Shown in pieces: positions 18,001 through 26,524 of a stretch of DNA of 64,000 nt. Origin of the DNA: Alcaligenaceae bacterium (GTDB lineage: Bacteria; Pseudomonadota; Gammaproteobacteria; Burkholderiales; Burkholderiaceae_B); assembly GCA_013416395.1 (NCBI GenBank), contig JACCEP010000007.1, positions 124,001 through 188,000 of the forward strand, in the 5' to 3' direction. The notes under the pieces were generated by a model. The model ran no database searches. It was given only the letters and a program-made list of their open reading frames with translations, and had not been told where the DNA came from. How positions within the stretch are numbered: the stretch's first letter is position 1; the number at the start of each line of letters is the position of its first letter. A program made the position numbers and the translations under genes.

Positions 18001-20039
18001 TGACGCCCTACAGGCCACTGGTTCTGACCCATGCGACCCAACACCCCGTGTGCGAACCACGCTGGATGGGCGAGGTCTCCGTTAATCGCGAGCCAGGCGC
18101 ACAATACGCCGACCTCTTTTCCCGACTACGGCTGCATGGGCCAAGCACAGGAAAAATTGAAATCCAGGCACAATGGGAGGAGTGGATAGACGACCTCGAA
18201 GCGCCATCACCGCGTCTGCACGCCTCACAAGGAGCGCTGGGTGAAATCATGTTGCCCGAAAACGGCCCCTATCAAATCTCGCTCAACATGGCTGTCGATG
18301 CACAAATGCCCGCGCCACCGGTCAATCAGCTTGGTGACGCAGCGCCACGCGCCCGGGGCGATCGGCATGAGTTTGGCGATACCAAGTTTCGCCTGATACG
18401 CTACGCGCTGTTGGCCACCACACGATTCAGGGAGTATTTTCCCGAGGCGCTCTACGACCAGGCGGAACAGGTAACGCGACTTGGCCCAGCTGCACCCGGC
18501 CAAAATATGAACACAGGTGCAGCGGACGACCCGGGCGCGCCTTTTCTGGAGATTGTCGGGACAGCACAGCAGACCATTGTGCCGGCCAGCGCGCCACCCG
18601 ACAAACCCGATGTGCATTACGTCATTCCCACCTTCCAATGGGAAGACAGCCAAACCGGCCAAAACCGCAGCATCACGCGGTATGGCAACGGGCTTAGAGT
18701 CTGGTTGGGGCGCCCGTGGTTCTCTTCGGGCAACGGCGAATTGCTGGGCGTCATCATCCATGGCGACGGCGACAATTTCGCGGGCATGGACGACGGGGTT
18801 AGCCATCATGTTACGCAATGGGGCATGGACCCTTTATGGGACTCCGCTTTGCCCAGCCATCGCAGCCGTGTCGCAGACTTTCCGGATCGCGTCACGGATG
18901 AAAAGATTGCGCTGCAAGAACACCCCGACCAGTTGCTGCATGTGGTGGGCCACCGCGTGCATTGGAACCAGGAACGCCAGCTCTGGTATTGCGACATTAC
19001 GATCAATCCCGGCGCAGGCTATATGCCTTTTGTACGGCTGGCGCTGGTGCGCTATCAGCCCAATGCCATCGACAGCGCAAAGGTATCTCAAGTGGTGCAG
19101 TCGCAGTTCGCGCAGCTACTGCCCCGTCGGCGCGCAGCGTTCAGCCGCAGCGGCGACAAGCTGGATATCAGCCTGCATGGTTATGTACCTTCTGAAGGGC
19201 CCATGGCCTTTCTGCGGGATTCCGAGTACGTGGGTATCTCGTTCATTCCCGGCATCGGCCAAACCCCGGAAGCCGGCCGAAACAAGATAGAAGTCGTACT
19301 GCAACAGCGCGATGCCCAGATCGACAGCGATCTGGCCTGGAGCGATGTGTCGATACTGGCGAGCGGCCTGGCAGGCGAACCCGACCGTCAAGGACCTGTT
19401 GGTCCGGTGGGGCCGATCGGCCCCGTTGGCCCTATAGGGCCTATAGGACCGATAGGGCCGGTTGTCCCCATTGGACCAATTGGACCCATCAGTCCTATAG
19501 ATCCCATAGGGCCGTTGAGTGGGTTGAAAAACATTGTCCAGCCTGGGCTTGTGCAAGCTGCGGTGACTCAGACGCGGTCGGGCGCCGCCGCATCGATATC
19601 GGTCGCTTCAACAAGCAAACAGACCGCAACGCCGACTGGCGGAGTTACGGCCCAAGCAGTCAACCAGGCCGGAGACACTGCATCAGCAAATACCGGCCAG
19701 ATCGCAACACCGGCCATAAACACGGGAACCCAGAACACCAACCTGCCTGGCGCCGTGTTCCAGCATGTGGATGTTGGCAGCCTGAATATGGGCAGCATTG
19801 ATCTGGGCCGTTTTGACCCGGGCAGACACATTCCGGACCTTGGTCAATTTCTCGACCCCGCGTTCTGGGCTGCCTCTGTCAGCATTCCCTCTGGCAGCAA
19901 CGCCCCGCTGCGCATCGCGGTACGGGAATATGAACGTTTTTATACCGACTCGACCATAGCCGAAACCCGCGCCGGCGCCAAACGTCAGCGCCGCATCATC
20001 GAGGAAAGAATGGTTTACTGCGTGTTTTACGCGATCTGA
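15057..20039 (+). CDS. Giant unrecognised protein 2 (1660 residues) with a collagen-like tract
   Basis: No characterised family is recognised. TAAGGA, which includes the stop codon of the previous gene, serves as ribosome binding site for the ATG at 15057. The product lacks a signal peptide ([19 protein letters not shown]) and membrane segments. It is mostly beta-rich, with segments such as [20 protein letters not shown] near residue 640, which looks like an Ig/fibronectin-type strand pair. [20 protein letters not shown] lies near residue 1208. Residues 1446-1487 are 14 triplets, nearly all Gly-Pro-Val/Ile. They are followed by about 110 Ser/Thr/Ala/Gln-rich residues, and the last 40 residues ([15 protein letters not shown] and on) return to a folded strand pattern. 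The collagen-like part with its linker looks like an insertion before the final strands. The protein probably forms a complex with giant protein 1. I have a vague memory of similar unnamed proteins in other bacteria, which I cannot confirm. Confidence 0.85.
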   Translation: MAKQTIVWTALPNGRATEGPYAGQLRISIVVSPRLTPESSGEQVLKAFEPWRNWPSTLAHAKLAVRVDGHTVELERNTFADKDLWRQLFTDDTPVNGFTFKDMSKVNLRSFSVRNVLGLTRRHYGRMAVQAASTHPTLLPWRDAHPDLRNMLTDYGTKTQRVNTDRVQLEMMEPGFNRLLNRNAKGGVSQHLDELVFNPQSRFGAAVPGIGVNANGDPVTSGKFPVRALPPDWVRPDQAVDPQMAALMGQWNTAAEYTLYQANRFYQRASATDAQRAMRHPSMANIPAAPALPDMDFHRIVASFGDYPAVLRRLGLIIDAYLPPDSPMDAALAHAEHIQGSLQVMVSWDEPPAGLINACPASAWEADKFSFTARARTADHARGMLQLQYASDRWLSDKPRSLFDVHQVDPDGSALKTVNSVLSAQNLIGKSLVPGSHGAVTYTTGDKQALAALRSGGLGVSRHGRAGAVAQNAAAAALKNQAIEAGPTSAGKITLFAEDLLRGYRVDVQQIDAQGKSRWHSLCQRQGDYRLMASDLALDLPDDEGYVKGASTSSALPGADNTQNPDDHYLHETLFRWAGWSLVVPRPGRTLRSRDDPNTGVQTETPESVKDSVVDGGNGLAVQFRPVKGSLPRLRFGAAYRFRVRLADLAGNSLDVDDPNLENTDNATDPVVYGRFEPVDPPAMLQRARCSEGESLQHMVIRSDWNADAAEYLQTSAFSAAIALPASVDFEYTSQNERHVVPPKSSQLQCETHGMFDAYWSGPDGFKQAYAIAAREANSLYDLPAGSLELVTPSSVAGVSTTTTLPPRLPSEDNPTGDRMAPGEYVIFRGASAQTPYLPDCAAGGFALRAMPGHALPGVTEPKVLGPNAVIVLSPSQELVLLVSYTGPWPDAQGLRVVLAERAMMVADPCADTYKDDGLPAWDEAKRELTLFVPKGYVVRLRYSSFVHPSFVDVFGLPAWTASAAEAAFVRAMASVGCLWMMTPYRPLVLTHATQHPVCEPRWMGEVSVNREPGAQYADLFSRLRLHGPSTGKIEIQAQWEEWIDDLEAPSPRLHASQGALGEIMLPENGPYQISLNMAVDAQMPAPPVNQLGDAAPRARGDRHEFGDTKFRLIRYALLATTRFREYFPEALYDQAEQVTRLGPAAPGQNMNTGAADDPGAPFLEIVGTAQQTIVPASAPPDKPDVHYVIPTFQWEDSQTGQNRSITRYGNGLRVWLGRPWFSSGNGELLGVIIHGDGDNFAGMDDGVSHHVTQWGMDPLWDSALPSHRSRVADFPDRVTDEKIALQEHPDQLLHVVGHRVHWNQERQLWYCDITINPGAGYMPFVRLALVRYQPNAIDSAKVSQVVQSQFAQLLPRRRAAFSRSGDKLDISLHGYVPSEGPMAFLRDSEYVGISFIPGIGQTPEAGRNKIEVVLQQRDAQIDSDLAWSDVSILASGLAGEPDRQGPVGPVGPIGPVGPIGPIGPIGPVVPIGPIGPISPIDPIGPLSGLKNIVQPGLVQAAVTQTRSGAAASISVASTSKQTATPTGGVTAQAVNQAGDTASANTGQIATPAINTGTQNTNLPGAVFQHVDVGSLNMGSIDLGRFDPGRHIPDLGQFLDPAFWAASVSIPSGSNAPLRIAVREYERFYTDSTIAETRAGAKRQRRIIEERMVYCVFYAI
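19392..19517 (+). repeat. Collagen-like Gly-Pro-X coding repeat
   Basis: Fourteen consecutive 9-bp units encode [42 protein letters not shown], residues 1446-1487 of giant protein 2. Three of the 14 units have lost the glycine. The third position is only Val, Ile or Leu, so hydroxyproline-like stabilisation is absent. Codons vary between units (ggt, ggg, ggc, gga), so the tract is not a very recent DNA duplication. Confidence 0.9.
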
Positions 20040-20241
20040 GGGAAGGCGCCACAAGCTGTAAACTGCATCTTTTATCGCATTTTCACCGCGTACTAGCTTC
20101 CCGTGTCGGCATTGCGTCAGTAGAACCTCTCAGACCTTAGGACGAGACCACGAACCTCGTGAGATCGACTGATTCCTCGGCATTATTGAGGGTTTTCCGA
20201 AATACGCATCAAGCCATCGGAAGGGTCAGGAGAAGTCCGGC

Positions 20242-20844
20242 ATGCAGTCCCACAGACCAAATGAGGCTGACACCTGTTCGCCTCGCTCCCTGAGCGAACT
20301 CTTTCTCTGCTTTACATGGCTGGCGGTACAAAGCGTTGGAGGTGCCGCACCCGTCGCGCAGCGAGAGCTAGTCGAGCGCAAGCGTTGGCTTACCACACAG
20401 GAGTTCCTGGAAGATTGGACTGTCGCCCAGATTATGCCTGGGCCTAACGTTGTGAATCTGTCGTTAATCCTTGGGGATCGACATTTTGGCCTTCGAGGTG
20501 CGGTGGCCGCACTCGCAGGCATGACGGTGGTTCCTTTGTGCATCATTCTGTGCATCGCCGTCGCATACACCCACTATGCAAGCTACCCCGTCGTCGAAAA
20601 CGCTCTGCGAGGCATGGGTGCTGTCGCAGCAGGGCTGATTGTGGGCACCGGCCTGAAGCTGTTGAGCATGTTGAAAACCAATCCAATCGGGCTGCCAGTG
20701 GCGATATTTTTTGTTTTCACCACCTTTGTGCTTATCGCCATATTGCATTGGCCACTGCTCACGGTACTGCTCAGCGTCGGCATCACTGCAACCCTCTGGG
20801 CATGGGTACGCCTGCTTATATCTGAGGGTCGCAAAACACCATGA
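20242..20844 (+). CDS. chrA: Chromate transporter, first short CHR subunit
   Basis: This 200-residue membrane protein is one half of a split chromate-transport system. The CHR-domain motifs are present: LFLCFTWLAVQSVGGAAPV with the conserved Gly-Gly, ELVERKRWLTTQEFLEDWTV and AQIMPGPNVVNLSLILG. Five or six hydrophobic segments follow. In the family two such short proteins are encoded by overlapping genes and insert in opposite orientations, together matching one long ChrA. They export chromate from the cytoplasm or act on other oxyanions. AGGAG lies 9 bp before the ATG at 20242. The next gene overlaps by 4 bp (ATGA). Confidence 0.9.
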   Translation: MQSHRPNEADTCSPRSLSELFLCFTWLAVQSVGGAAPVAQRELVERKRWLTTQEFLEDWTVAQIMPGPNVVNLSLILGDRHFGLRGAVAALAGMTVVPLCIILCIAVAYTHYASYPVVENALRGMGAVAAGLIVGTGLKLLSMLKTNPIGLPVAIFFVFTTFVLIAILHWPLLTVLLSVGITATLWAWVRLLISEGRKTP

Positions 20845-21416
20845 GCTGGCAACTAACACTGAGCGACTGGTGGTACCTTGTCTGGCATTTCCTATCTCTT
20901 TCACTGCTTACGGTGGGCTCCGGCGTACTCATTGTTGCGCCTCAGATCCACACCTTTCTTGTAAACAACAAGCATTGGCTCACCGAGATGCAGTTCAATT
21001 CGTCCATTACACTCGCCCAGACTGCGCCTGGACCCAATATGCTGTACATCGCGTTGCTGGGCTGGAACGTTGGCATTAACGCGAGCGGATGGATTGGCGC
21101 ATTTGTCGCGATGATGACGTCATTGTTAAGTATGCTGCTACCGAGCAGTATCGTGACACTGGCCGCAACAAGATGGGCACATAAAAATCGCCGAAAGCGC
21201 ATCATACGAGCCTTCAAGGCAGGCATGTCGCCGATCAGCACCGCCTTACTAATTGCCACAGGCTGGCTGTTGATGCGCCCCTATAGCGATATGCAAAGCG
21301 ACTGGCCATTATGGTGTACCACTGCAATCACCGCCTTGCTGGTATGGCATACCCGCATCCATTTGCTATTGCTTCTGGCAGCGGGTGCGGTGCTTGGGGC
21401 CCTGAATATTCTGTAA
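20841..21416 (+). CDS. chrA: Chromate transporter, second short CHR subunit
   Basis: The 191-residue protein is the second half of the split chromate transporter. It shares the pattern of the first half: LLTVGSGVLIVAPQIHTF, then WLTEMQFNSSITLAQTAPGP and five or six membrane segments. The second CHR half typically carries TAPGPNMLY instead of MPGPNVVN, as seen here. Its start codon overlaps the stop of the first gene (ATGA), which indicates coupled translation and equal amounts. No ChrB-type regulator is adjacent. A terminator was not seen in the 188 bp before the SDR gene. Confidence 0.9.
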   Translation: MSWQLTLSDWWYLVWHFLSLSLLTVGSGVLIVAPQIHTFLVNNKHWLTEMQFNSSITLAQTAPGPNMLYIALLGWNVGINASGWIGAFVAMMTSLLSMLLPSSIVTLAATRWAHKNRRKRIIRAFKAGMSPISTALLIATGWLLMRPYSDMQSDWPLWCTTAITALLVWHTRIHLLLLLAAGAVLGALNIL

Positions 21417-21604
21417 TCATGCCTGCCCGTCCTGAGCACCGCCAACGCACATCAAGCCCGTCAATGCCCGTACTGCTCGCCGGGCTACCGCGCAAGACGG
21501 CATACTCTCAAACCGTCATCGCGCGTAGATAAGGCTTAATAAAACGTGTTGCCACGGGCTGCAGTATGCTTGCATGAATCCTCTACCCAAAACAAGGAAA
21601 CGCA

Positions 21605-22450
21605 ATGGCGACAGACACTACCGCAGTATGGTTTATTACGGGTTGTTCCACGGGCTTTGGCCATGCGCTGGCGGCCTATGTGCTGGCCCAGGGCAACCGC
21701 GTGGTGGTCACCGCGAGAAATGTGGGCAGCCTGAGCGAACTCGTCAAGGACGCAGGCGATCGCGCCCTGGTACAGCAGTTGGATGTCACCAATACGGCCC
21801 AGATCAAGGCGGCGGTGTCAGCAGCCACCGCGCGCTTTGGTCGCATAGACGTGCTAGTGAACAACGCGGGCTATGGCTATCAGTCATCGGTAGAGGAAGG
21901 AAGCGACGACGAGATCCGCGCCCAGTTCGAGGCCAATACGTTCGGCCTGTTTGCTCTAACCCGGGCAGTACTGCCAGGCATGCGTGCACAACGAAGCGGC
22001 CACATTATGAATATAACTTCGGTTGCCGGCATGCTGGGCAACCCGAGTACCGGTTATTACGCAGCCAGCAAGCACGCCGTGGAAGGGTGGTCTGACTCGC
22101 TGGAGACGGAAGTTGCACCGCTGGGCATACGCGTAACTTGTATAGAACCTGGCCCTTTCCGCACCGACTGGGCTGGACGCTCCTTGCGTGTCACGCCCCC
22201 AACAATCGACGAATACAAAGAAACTGTGGGCGCGAGTATAAAGTCGCTCGCCGAAAAGAGCGGCAAACAGCCCGGCGATCCCGTCAGGGCAGCGGCGGTA
22301 ATGTACCAAATCGCGTTGATGGACGATGCGCCGCGGCACCTGCCTTTGGGCGCTTCCGCTTACGAGCGCATCACACGCAAGCTGAAAACCCGTCTGGCTC
22401 AGATAGAGGCTTGGGAGACAACCATCCGGTCTGCAGATTTTCCAAGTTAG
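21605..22450 (+). CDS. Short-chain dehydrogenase/reductase (SDR)
   Basis: The 281-residue cytoplasmic oxidoreductase has the classical SDR motifs. The nucleotide-binding TGCSTGFGHAL starts at Thr12, NNAG is at 86-89, the catalytic Ser is at 139 and YxxxK is Tyr152-Lys156. After the active site comes EPGPFRTDW, usual in the family. A basic residue follows the first glycine loop region (VVVTARN), which favours NADP(H). The substrate is unknown. AAGGAAA precedes the ATG at 21605. The convergent MFS gene ends 12 bp after its stop, with no hairpin between them. Confidence 0.9.
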   Translation: MATDTTAVWFITGCSTGFGHALAAYVLAQGNRVVVTARNVGSLSELVKDAGDRALVQQLDVTNTAQIKAAVSAATARFGRIDVLVNNAGYGYQSSVEEGSDDEIRAQFEANTFGLFALTRAVLPGMRAQRSGHIMNITSVAGMLGNPSTGYYAASKHAVEGWSDSLETEVAPLGIRVTCIEPGPFRTDWAGRSLRVTPPTIDEYKETVGASIKSLAEKSGKQPGDPVRAAAVMYQIALMDDAPRHLPLGASAYERITRKLKTRLAQIEAWETTIRSADFPS

Positions 22451-22462
22451 TCGGCGAGGCCT

Positions 22463-23695
22463 TTAGGCGTCGACGGGAATCCGCCGGCGCATCAAGGCGG
22501 TTCTTCCCAGAACGACGACCGCCACGGCCAACGGAAAGAATGAAACCATCAGCACCGTGCTCCAGCCGTAGGCCGATAACAGCCCGCCCGAAGCGAATGA
22601 GCCTATGGCCATGGTCCCGAACACGATGAAATCGTTAAACGACTGCACACGTGTTTTCTCATTGGGGCGATGACTTTCCAGCACCATGGCAGAAGCGCCT
22701 ATAAAGCCAAAATTCCACCCCACACCAAGCAGGGCAAGCGTAGCCCAGAAGTGAGCAACATCAATGCCGGTCAGACCCACCGCTGCGGCAATCGCTATAA
22801 GCAACAAGCCAAGCGACACGACGGGCCCGGCGCCGAAACGCGTGATCAGACGCCCTGTAAAAAAGCTGGGCGCATACATGGCTATGACATGCCACTGAAG
22901 CCCCAGGTTGGCGCTTTCTTGTGACAGGCCGCACATTTGCATTGCCAAAGGTGCAGCCGTCATCAGAAAATTCATGAGCAGATACGAGACCACACCACAA
23001 ACGACTGCGGTCACGAAACGCGGCTGACGCAAGATAACCAAAAGCGGTCTTCCGCCGTGGCTTTCGGCCGCAGTGGGTACCGGAAGACGCACGCCCCACA
23101 AGACCAGCGCCGACAATGCTGCCACAACCGCCTGTGCAAGATACGTTGCGACAAACATGTTCGGAGGTAACAAGTGCATGGTGTAGGTGACGAGTTGTGG
23201 GCCTATGACACCTGCAACAACGCCGCCTCCCATCACAAACGACAGCGCGCGAGCGCGCTTTGCCGGGGCGACCCCATCGGCCGCTGCAAAGCGAAACGAA
23301 AGCACCACAGCCGCATAAGCGCCGCCGAAAAACGTAGCCAGACAAAACAGCCAGAAAGAACCCAGCATTACCGCCAGCGCGGCGATCAAGCCCACCAGCA
23401 CCCCACACCCTGTGCCGGCAAGAAAGGCTGCTCGCCGTCCGTAGCGGCGCGCAATCGCACCACTGGGCAAGATACAGGCAGCCATACCTACGACGAAGAT
23501 GGAAATTGGCAACGTCGCCAGCGCCTTGTCAGGGGCTAGCATGTTTCCGATGATGGCCCCCGTGGCATAAACCACTACGGCATTGGCACCCGCCAGAGCT
23601 TGCGCCACGGTGAGGCGGACGATGTTGCCCCTCTGGTCGCGGTCAGACAGCACGTCGGAGGAGTCAATTTGATGCAAAGATGATGCAGCTGACAC
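22463..23695 (-). CDS. Major facilitator superfamily (MFS) transporter
   Basis: The 410-residue protein has about 12 membrane segments in two halves. The MFS motif A-like loop between segments 2 and 3 is GAIARRYGRRAAFLAG. The second half contains TGRLITRFGAGPVVSLGL at the equivalent place. It is most similar in style to drug- or sugar-type MFS exporters with unknown substrate. Translation starts at a GTG at 23695, and the ribosome binding site (CGAGACC) is weak. A 16-bp palindrome GTTATAT-AC-ATATAAC lies about 100 bp upstream and may be an operator. The gene is convergent with the SDR gene. Confidence 0.87.
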   Translation of the reverse strand: MSAASSLHQIDSSDVLSDRDQRGNIVRLTVAQALAGANAVVVYATGAIIGNMLAPDKALATLPISIFVVGMAACILPSGAIARRYGRRAAFLAGTGCGVLVGLIAALAVMLGSFWLFCLATFFGGAYAAVVLSFRFAAADGVAPAKRARALSFVMGGGVVAGVIGPQLVTYTMHLLPPNMFVATYLAQAVVAALSALVLWGVRLPVPTAAESHGGRPLLVILRQPRFVTAVVCGVVSYLLMNFLMTAAPLAMQMCGLSQESANLGLQWHVIAMYAPSFFTGRLITRFGAGPVVSLGLLLIAIAAAVGLTGIDVAHFWATLALLGVGWNFGFIGASAMVLESHRPNEKTRVQSFNDFIVFGTMAIGSFASGGLLSAYGWSTVLMVSFFPLAVAVVVLGRTALMRRRIPVDA

Positions 23696-24095
23696 AATAG
23701 GTCTCGTTGTTATGGCACATGGCGCCCTAATCTTTCATGCCCGCTGATAAGCACTCGCCATAATGGCATTACCGCTTTGCCAAGATAAATACCGCGTAGT
23801 TATATACATATAACGAAAAAGCATGCTGATGAAACAGTTTACTCCCTCATTAGGCGTTAGCACGAGCGCATCGGTCGGTCAGGACTGATTCAGATCAAGC
23901 GTGCACAGCTATTTTTGACGATGCCGCCAATTTCCATCAGGCCCATTCTACGTCTTGCCATATTCAATCGTTATGTATTGTTAACGTATCGTAGTCAGCA
24001 GAGATGTCCAGAATGCAAGCCCAAGCAAAAATGTGCAAGAATGAGTTTCAAGTCGTAGCAGGTTTCTAAGAGCACGTTTTAATCGGTGGTTTATC
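23696..24095. other. Intergenic region between the MFS and L,D-transpeptidase genes
   Basis: This 400-bp divergent region has no gene I can support. It is A+T-richer than its surroundings. It contains the perfect dyad GTTATAT-AC-ATATAAC at 23799-23814. Promoters for both flanking genes should lie here, but no hexamer pair is convincing. Confidence 0.45.
23799..23814. promoter_or_regulatory. 16-bp palindrome, candidate operator
   Basis: GTTATAT-AC-ATATAAC is a perfect inverted repeat of 7-bp arms with a 2-bp centre, in the divergent region between the MFS and L,D-transpeptidase genes. Its form suits a TetR- or GntR-type dimer. No such regulator gene is adjacent, so the assignment is only positional. 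Confidence 0.35.
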
Positions 24096-25835
24096 ATGTT
24101 CCGCGCATGTTGTCATAAACGCAACGCCATTTCTACTCTGGGGCCATCACCCTGTACGGAGCCCAACCTGGGCAGTGGCGCCAAAAGCACTTATCATTTT
24201 CTTGCCACCAGATGTACAGCGGCAGCCCCGGCGGGTAAATGGCTCACACATTACACGCTATGGGCACTGACCTGTGTGTTTATCGGGCTTTTTCCAACCT
24301 GTTCATCAGCACAAAACACCTTGCTGTGGTTCAGTCAGGGCAGGCCTACTATACAAGCCTTGCAAGCAGTTGATCTGCTAAGTAAAGCGGCGTCTGATGG
24401 CCTTGAACCCCAAGACTACAACGCACAGCCTCTGCGATATGCCCTAGACCAGGCGTGGAAAGGGCCTGAGGTTTCCCCATCTGCCATCGAGCGACTTGAT
24501 ACGGCATTGACGGCTTCCATGCAGCATTATCTTAATGATTTGCACCGCGGACGCATCACACCGTCACAAACCCGCACGCACTTTCAGTTTTTTGTACCGG
24601 CGCCATTCGATGCAGCCATGTACCTGTCTACCGCGCTTGCCGAAAACCGCCTACCGGAAGCGGTTCGCCAGGCCTCGCCAAATAATGCAATTTACGCCAG
24701 CTTGCACCATGCCCTGGCCCGGTACCGCCAAATCTCGCTTCTTCCAACGTGGAAAGATCAACTGCCCCCCTTGCCTGCAAAGACACTGCTGACCGGCCAA
24801 CCTTATGCTGGAGCCGATATGCTTGGGCATCGGCTAATCGCCTTGGGAGATTTGCCCGCAGGCACGGTGATACCAGAACGTTATGAAGGTGTGCTGGTTG
24901 AGGGAGTGCGGTCATTTCAGCAGCGTCATGGCCTGCTGGTCGATGGTGTTATTGGCAGTGCCACCCTGGCGCAACTTGAGGTTCGCCCTGCTCAACGTAT
25001 ACGCCAAATCGAATTATCGCTCGAGCGCATGCGCTGGACGCCGCTGTTTCAGACCCCACGTATGATCGTGGTTAATATCCCAGAGTTCATACTGCGCGCT
25101 TACGAGGTTAAAAACAACAAGGCCGATGTGCTGTTGCAAATGAAGGTTATCGTAGGTCGTTCGAAACTCACGCAAACGCCGATCATGGACGGCGAAATAC
25201 AAAATATCGAATTCAGCCCTTACTGGAACGTGCCACGCTCCATCGTCATTTCCGAAACCTTACCGCGCCTACGCCGAGACCCTGCATATTTCCAGCGACA
25301 GGGTTTTGAGTTTGTCACACATGACGGAAGCGTACTCAGGACGGCATCGCAAGCCAATATTGAAGCGCTGCAACACGGCGAACTGCGCATCCGGCAGCGG
25401 CCTGGCCCCAATAATGCCCTAGGTGACATTAAGTTTATATTTCCGAATAACCAGAGTATTTATCTTCATCACACGCCCGCAGTGGGGTTGTTTAATCGCG
25501 ATCGACGAGATTTGAGCCATGGCTGCGTACGCGTGGAAGACCCTACAGGTTTGGCCCAGTTTGTGCTGCATCAAGAGCCTGAGTGGACGCGAACTCGTAT
25601 TCAGCAGGCCATGACGCTAGGAAAATCACGGACCATTCGGGTGCTCCCGCCCGTGCCTGTATTGATCACTTACAGCACTGTTGTTGTAAAAGATGATAAA
25701 GTTTATTTTTACCCTGACATCTATGGTCAGGATTCCATGCTCGACAAGGCGTTGCAACAACGCGTTCGTGTCGTGCCCTTGCTTGAAACTAAGCAACCAA
25801 CGGTCGAAATCATTCGTCCCGCACTTCACTTATGA
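24096..25835 (+). CDS. L,D-transpeptidase of the YcbB (LdtD) type
   Basis: The 579-residue protein has a long N-terminal region with one membrane segment near residues 50-70 (signal anchor), so the enzyme faces the periplasm. A peptidoglycan-binding helical domain lies near residues 262-297 (GVLVEGVRSFQQRHGLLVDG). The YkuD catalytic domain ends with HHTP and SHGCVRV, with the catalytic cysteine at residue 477 and the motif histidine at 475. Such enzymes form 3-3 cross-links in peptidoglycan and support the envelope under stress or beta-lactams. GGTGG lies 7 bp before the ATG. The DUF882 gene overlaps its stop by 4 bp, the same order as ycbB-ycbK in Escherichia coli. Confidence 0.93.
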   Translation: MFRACCHKRNAISTLGPSPCTEPNLGSGAKSTYHFLATRCTAAAPAGKWLTHYTLWALTCVFIGLFPTCSSAQNTLLWFSQGRPTIQALQAVDLLSKAASDGLEPQDYNAQPLRYALDQAWKGPEVSPSAIERLDTALTASMQHYLNDLHRGRITPSQTRTHFQFFVPAPFDAAMYLSTALAENRLPEAVRQASPNNAIYASLHHALARYRQISLLPTWKDQLPPLPAKTLLTGQPYAGADMLGHRLIALGDLPAGTVIPERYEGVLVEGVRSFQQRHGLLVDGVIGSATLAQLEVRPAQRIRQIELSLERMRWTPLFQTPRMIVVNIPEFILRAYEVKNNKADVLLQMKVIVGRSKLTQTPIMDGEIQNIEFSPYWNVPRSIVISETLPRLRRDPAYFQRQGFEFVTHDGSVLRTASQANIEALQHGELRIRQRPGPNNALGDIKFIFPNNQSIYLHHTPAVGLFNRDRRDLSHGCVRVEDPTGLAQFVLHQEPEWTRTRIQQAMTLGKSRTIRVLPPVPVLITYSTVVVKDDKVYFYPDIYGQDSMLDKALQQRVRVVPLLETKQPTVEIIRPALHL

Positions 25836-26401
25836 CGATGACAAAATTATTCACGCCTTCCCGTAGACAGTTTCTTCGCTATTCTGCCGGTATCTCTCTA
25901 GCCGGAACCGGTATTTCACTTGCACCACAGGTGTTTGCCGGTAGCACGCAACCCTACAAACTGTCTTTTGATCACACGCATACGCATGAAAAAATATCGC
26001 TCATTTACGCGATGGGCGGTCAATATGTACCGACGGCACTTAATCGTTTAAATCATTTTCTGCGCGACCATTACTCCGGTACGGTCGGCACCATGGATCC
26101 GCAACTGTTCGATATTTTGCACCGTATCGTCTTAACGCTAAATGCACGGCAACCGTTTCAGGTCATTTCAGGTTACCGCTGCGCCCAAACCAATGAAAAG
26201 CTGCGCACTACACGTGGCGGTGGCGTCGCCAAACACAGCCTGCACATGGACGGCAAGGCAATCGACATCCGCTTGCCCGGCGTTCCACTTGCCGAATTGC
26301 GCGATGCCGCGTTGTCATTAAAAGCCGGCGGCGTCGGGTTCTACCCGCGTGACCAGTTTATTCATGTGGATACAGGTAGGGTGCGGCACTGGGGCACGTA
26401 A
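25832..26401 (+). CDS. DUF882 family (YcbK-like, M15-type) putative peptidoglycan peptidase
   Basis: The 189-residue protein carries a Tat-type signal (SRRQFLRYSAG at residues 10-20, then a hydrophobic stretch to VFAGS), so it is folded before export to the periplasm. The mature part is a DUF882/M15-like fold: VISGYRCAQTNEKLR, KHSLHMDGKAIDIRLPG and FIHVDTGRVRHWG. The spaced His, Asp and His residues are the zinc ligands expected in the family. It likely trims peptidoglycan or helps the L,D-transpeptidase encoded just upstream, with which it overlaps (ATGA). A weak hairpin 13 bp after the stop may end the transcript. Confidence 0.9.
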   Translation: MTMTKLFTPSRRQFLRYSAGISLAGTGISLAPQVFAGSTQPYKLSFDHTHTHEKISLIYAMGGQYVPTALNRLNHFLRDHYSGTVGTMDPQLFDILHRIVLTLNARQPFQVISGYRCAQTNEKLRTTRGGGVAKHSLHMDGKAIDIRLPGVPLAELRDAALSLKAGGVGFYPRDQFIHVDTGRVRHWGT

Positions 26402-26413
26402 GCCCTGCATATC

Positions 26414-26432
26414 CGTCGCCAATCGGGCGACG
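26414..26432 (+). terminator. Possible terminator after the YcbK-like gene
   Basis: CGTCGCC and GGCGACG form a 7-bp stem with a 5-nt loop, followed by ATTTC rather than a full U-tract. It lies 13 bp after the stop at 26401. Weak, and offered only because of its position. Confidence 0.35.
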
Positions 26433-26524
26433 ATTTCATGTCCCATTACCTCTGCGCCGTCCGCGTAACCGGTATCTGCGTTGACGTTGCATTCGCAGGG
26501 TAATTTCTAAACGAGGAAGAGCCC

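Noticed and set aside
20040-20241. Search for a tRNA or attachment site after the giant operon
   Set aside because: Only a 5-bp stem (CACGA/TCGTG) was seen. No cloverleaf or repeated core exists.
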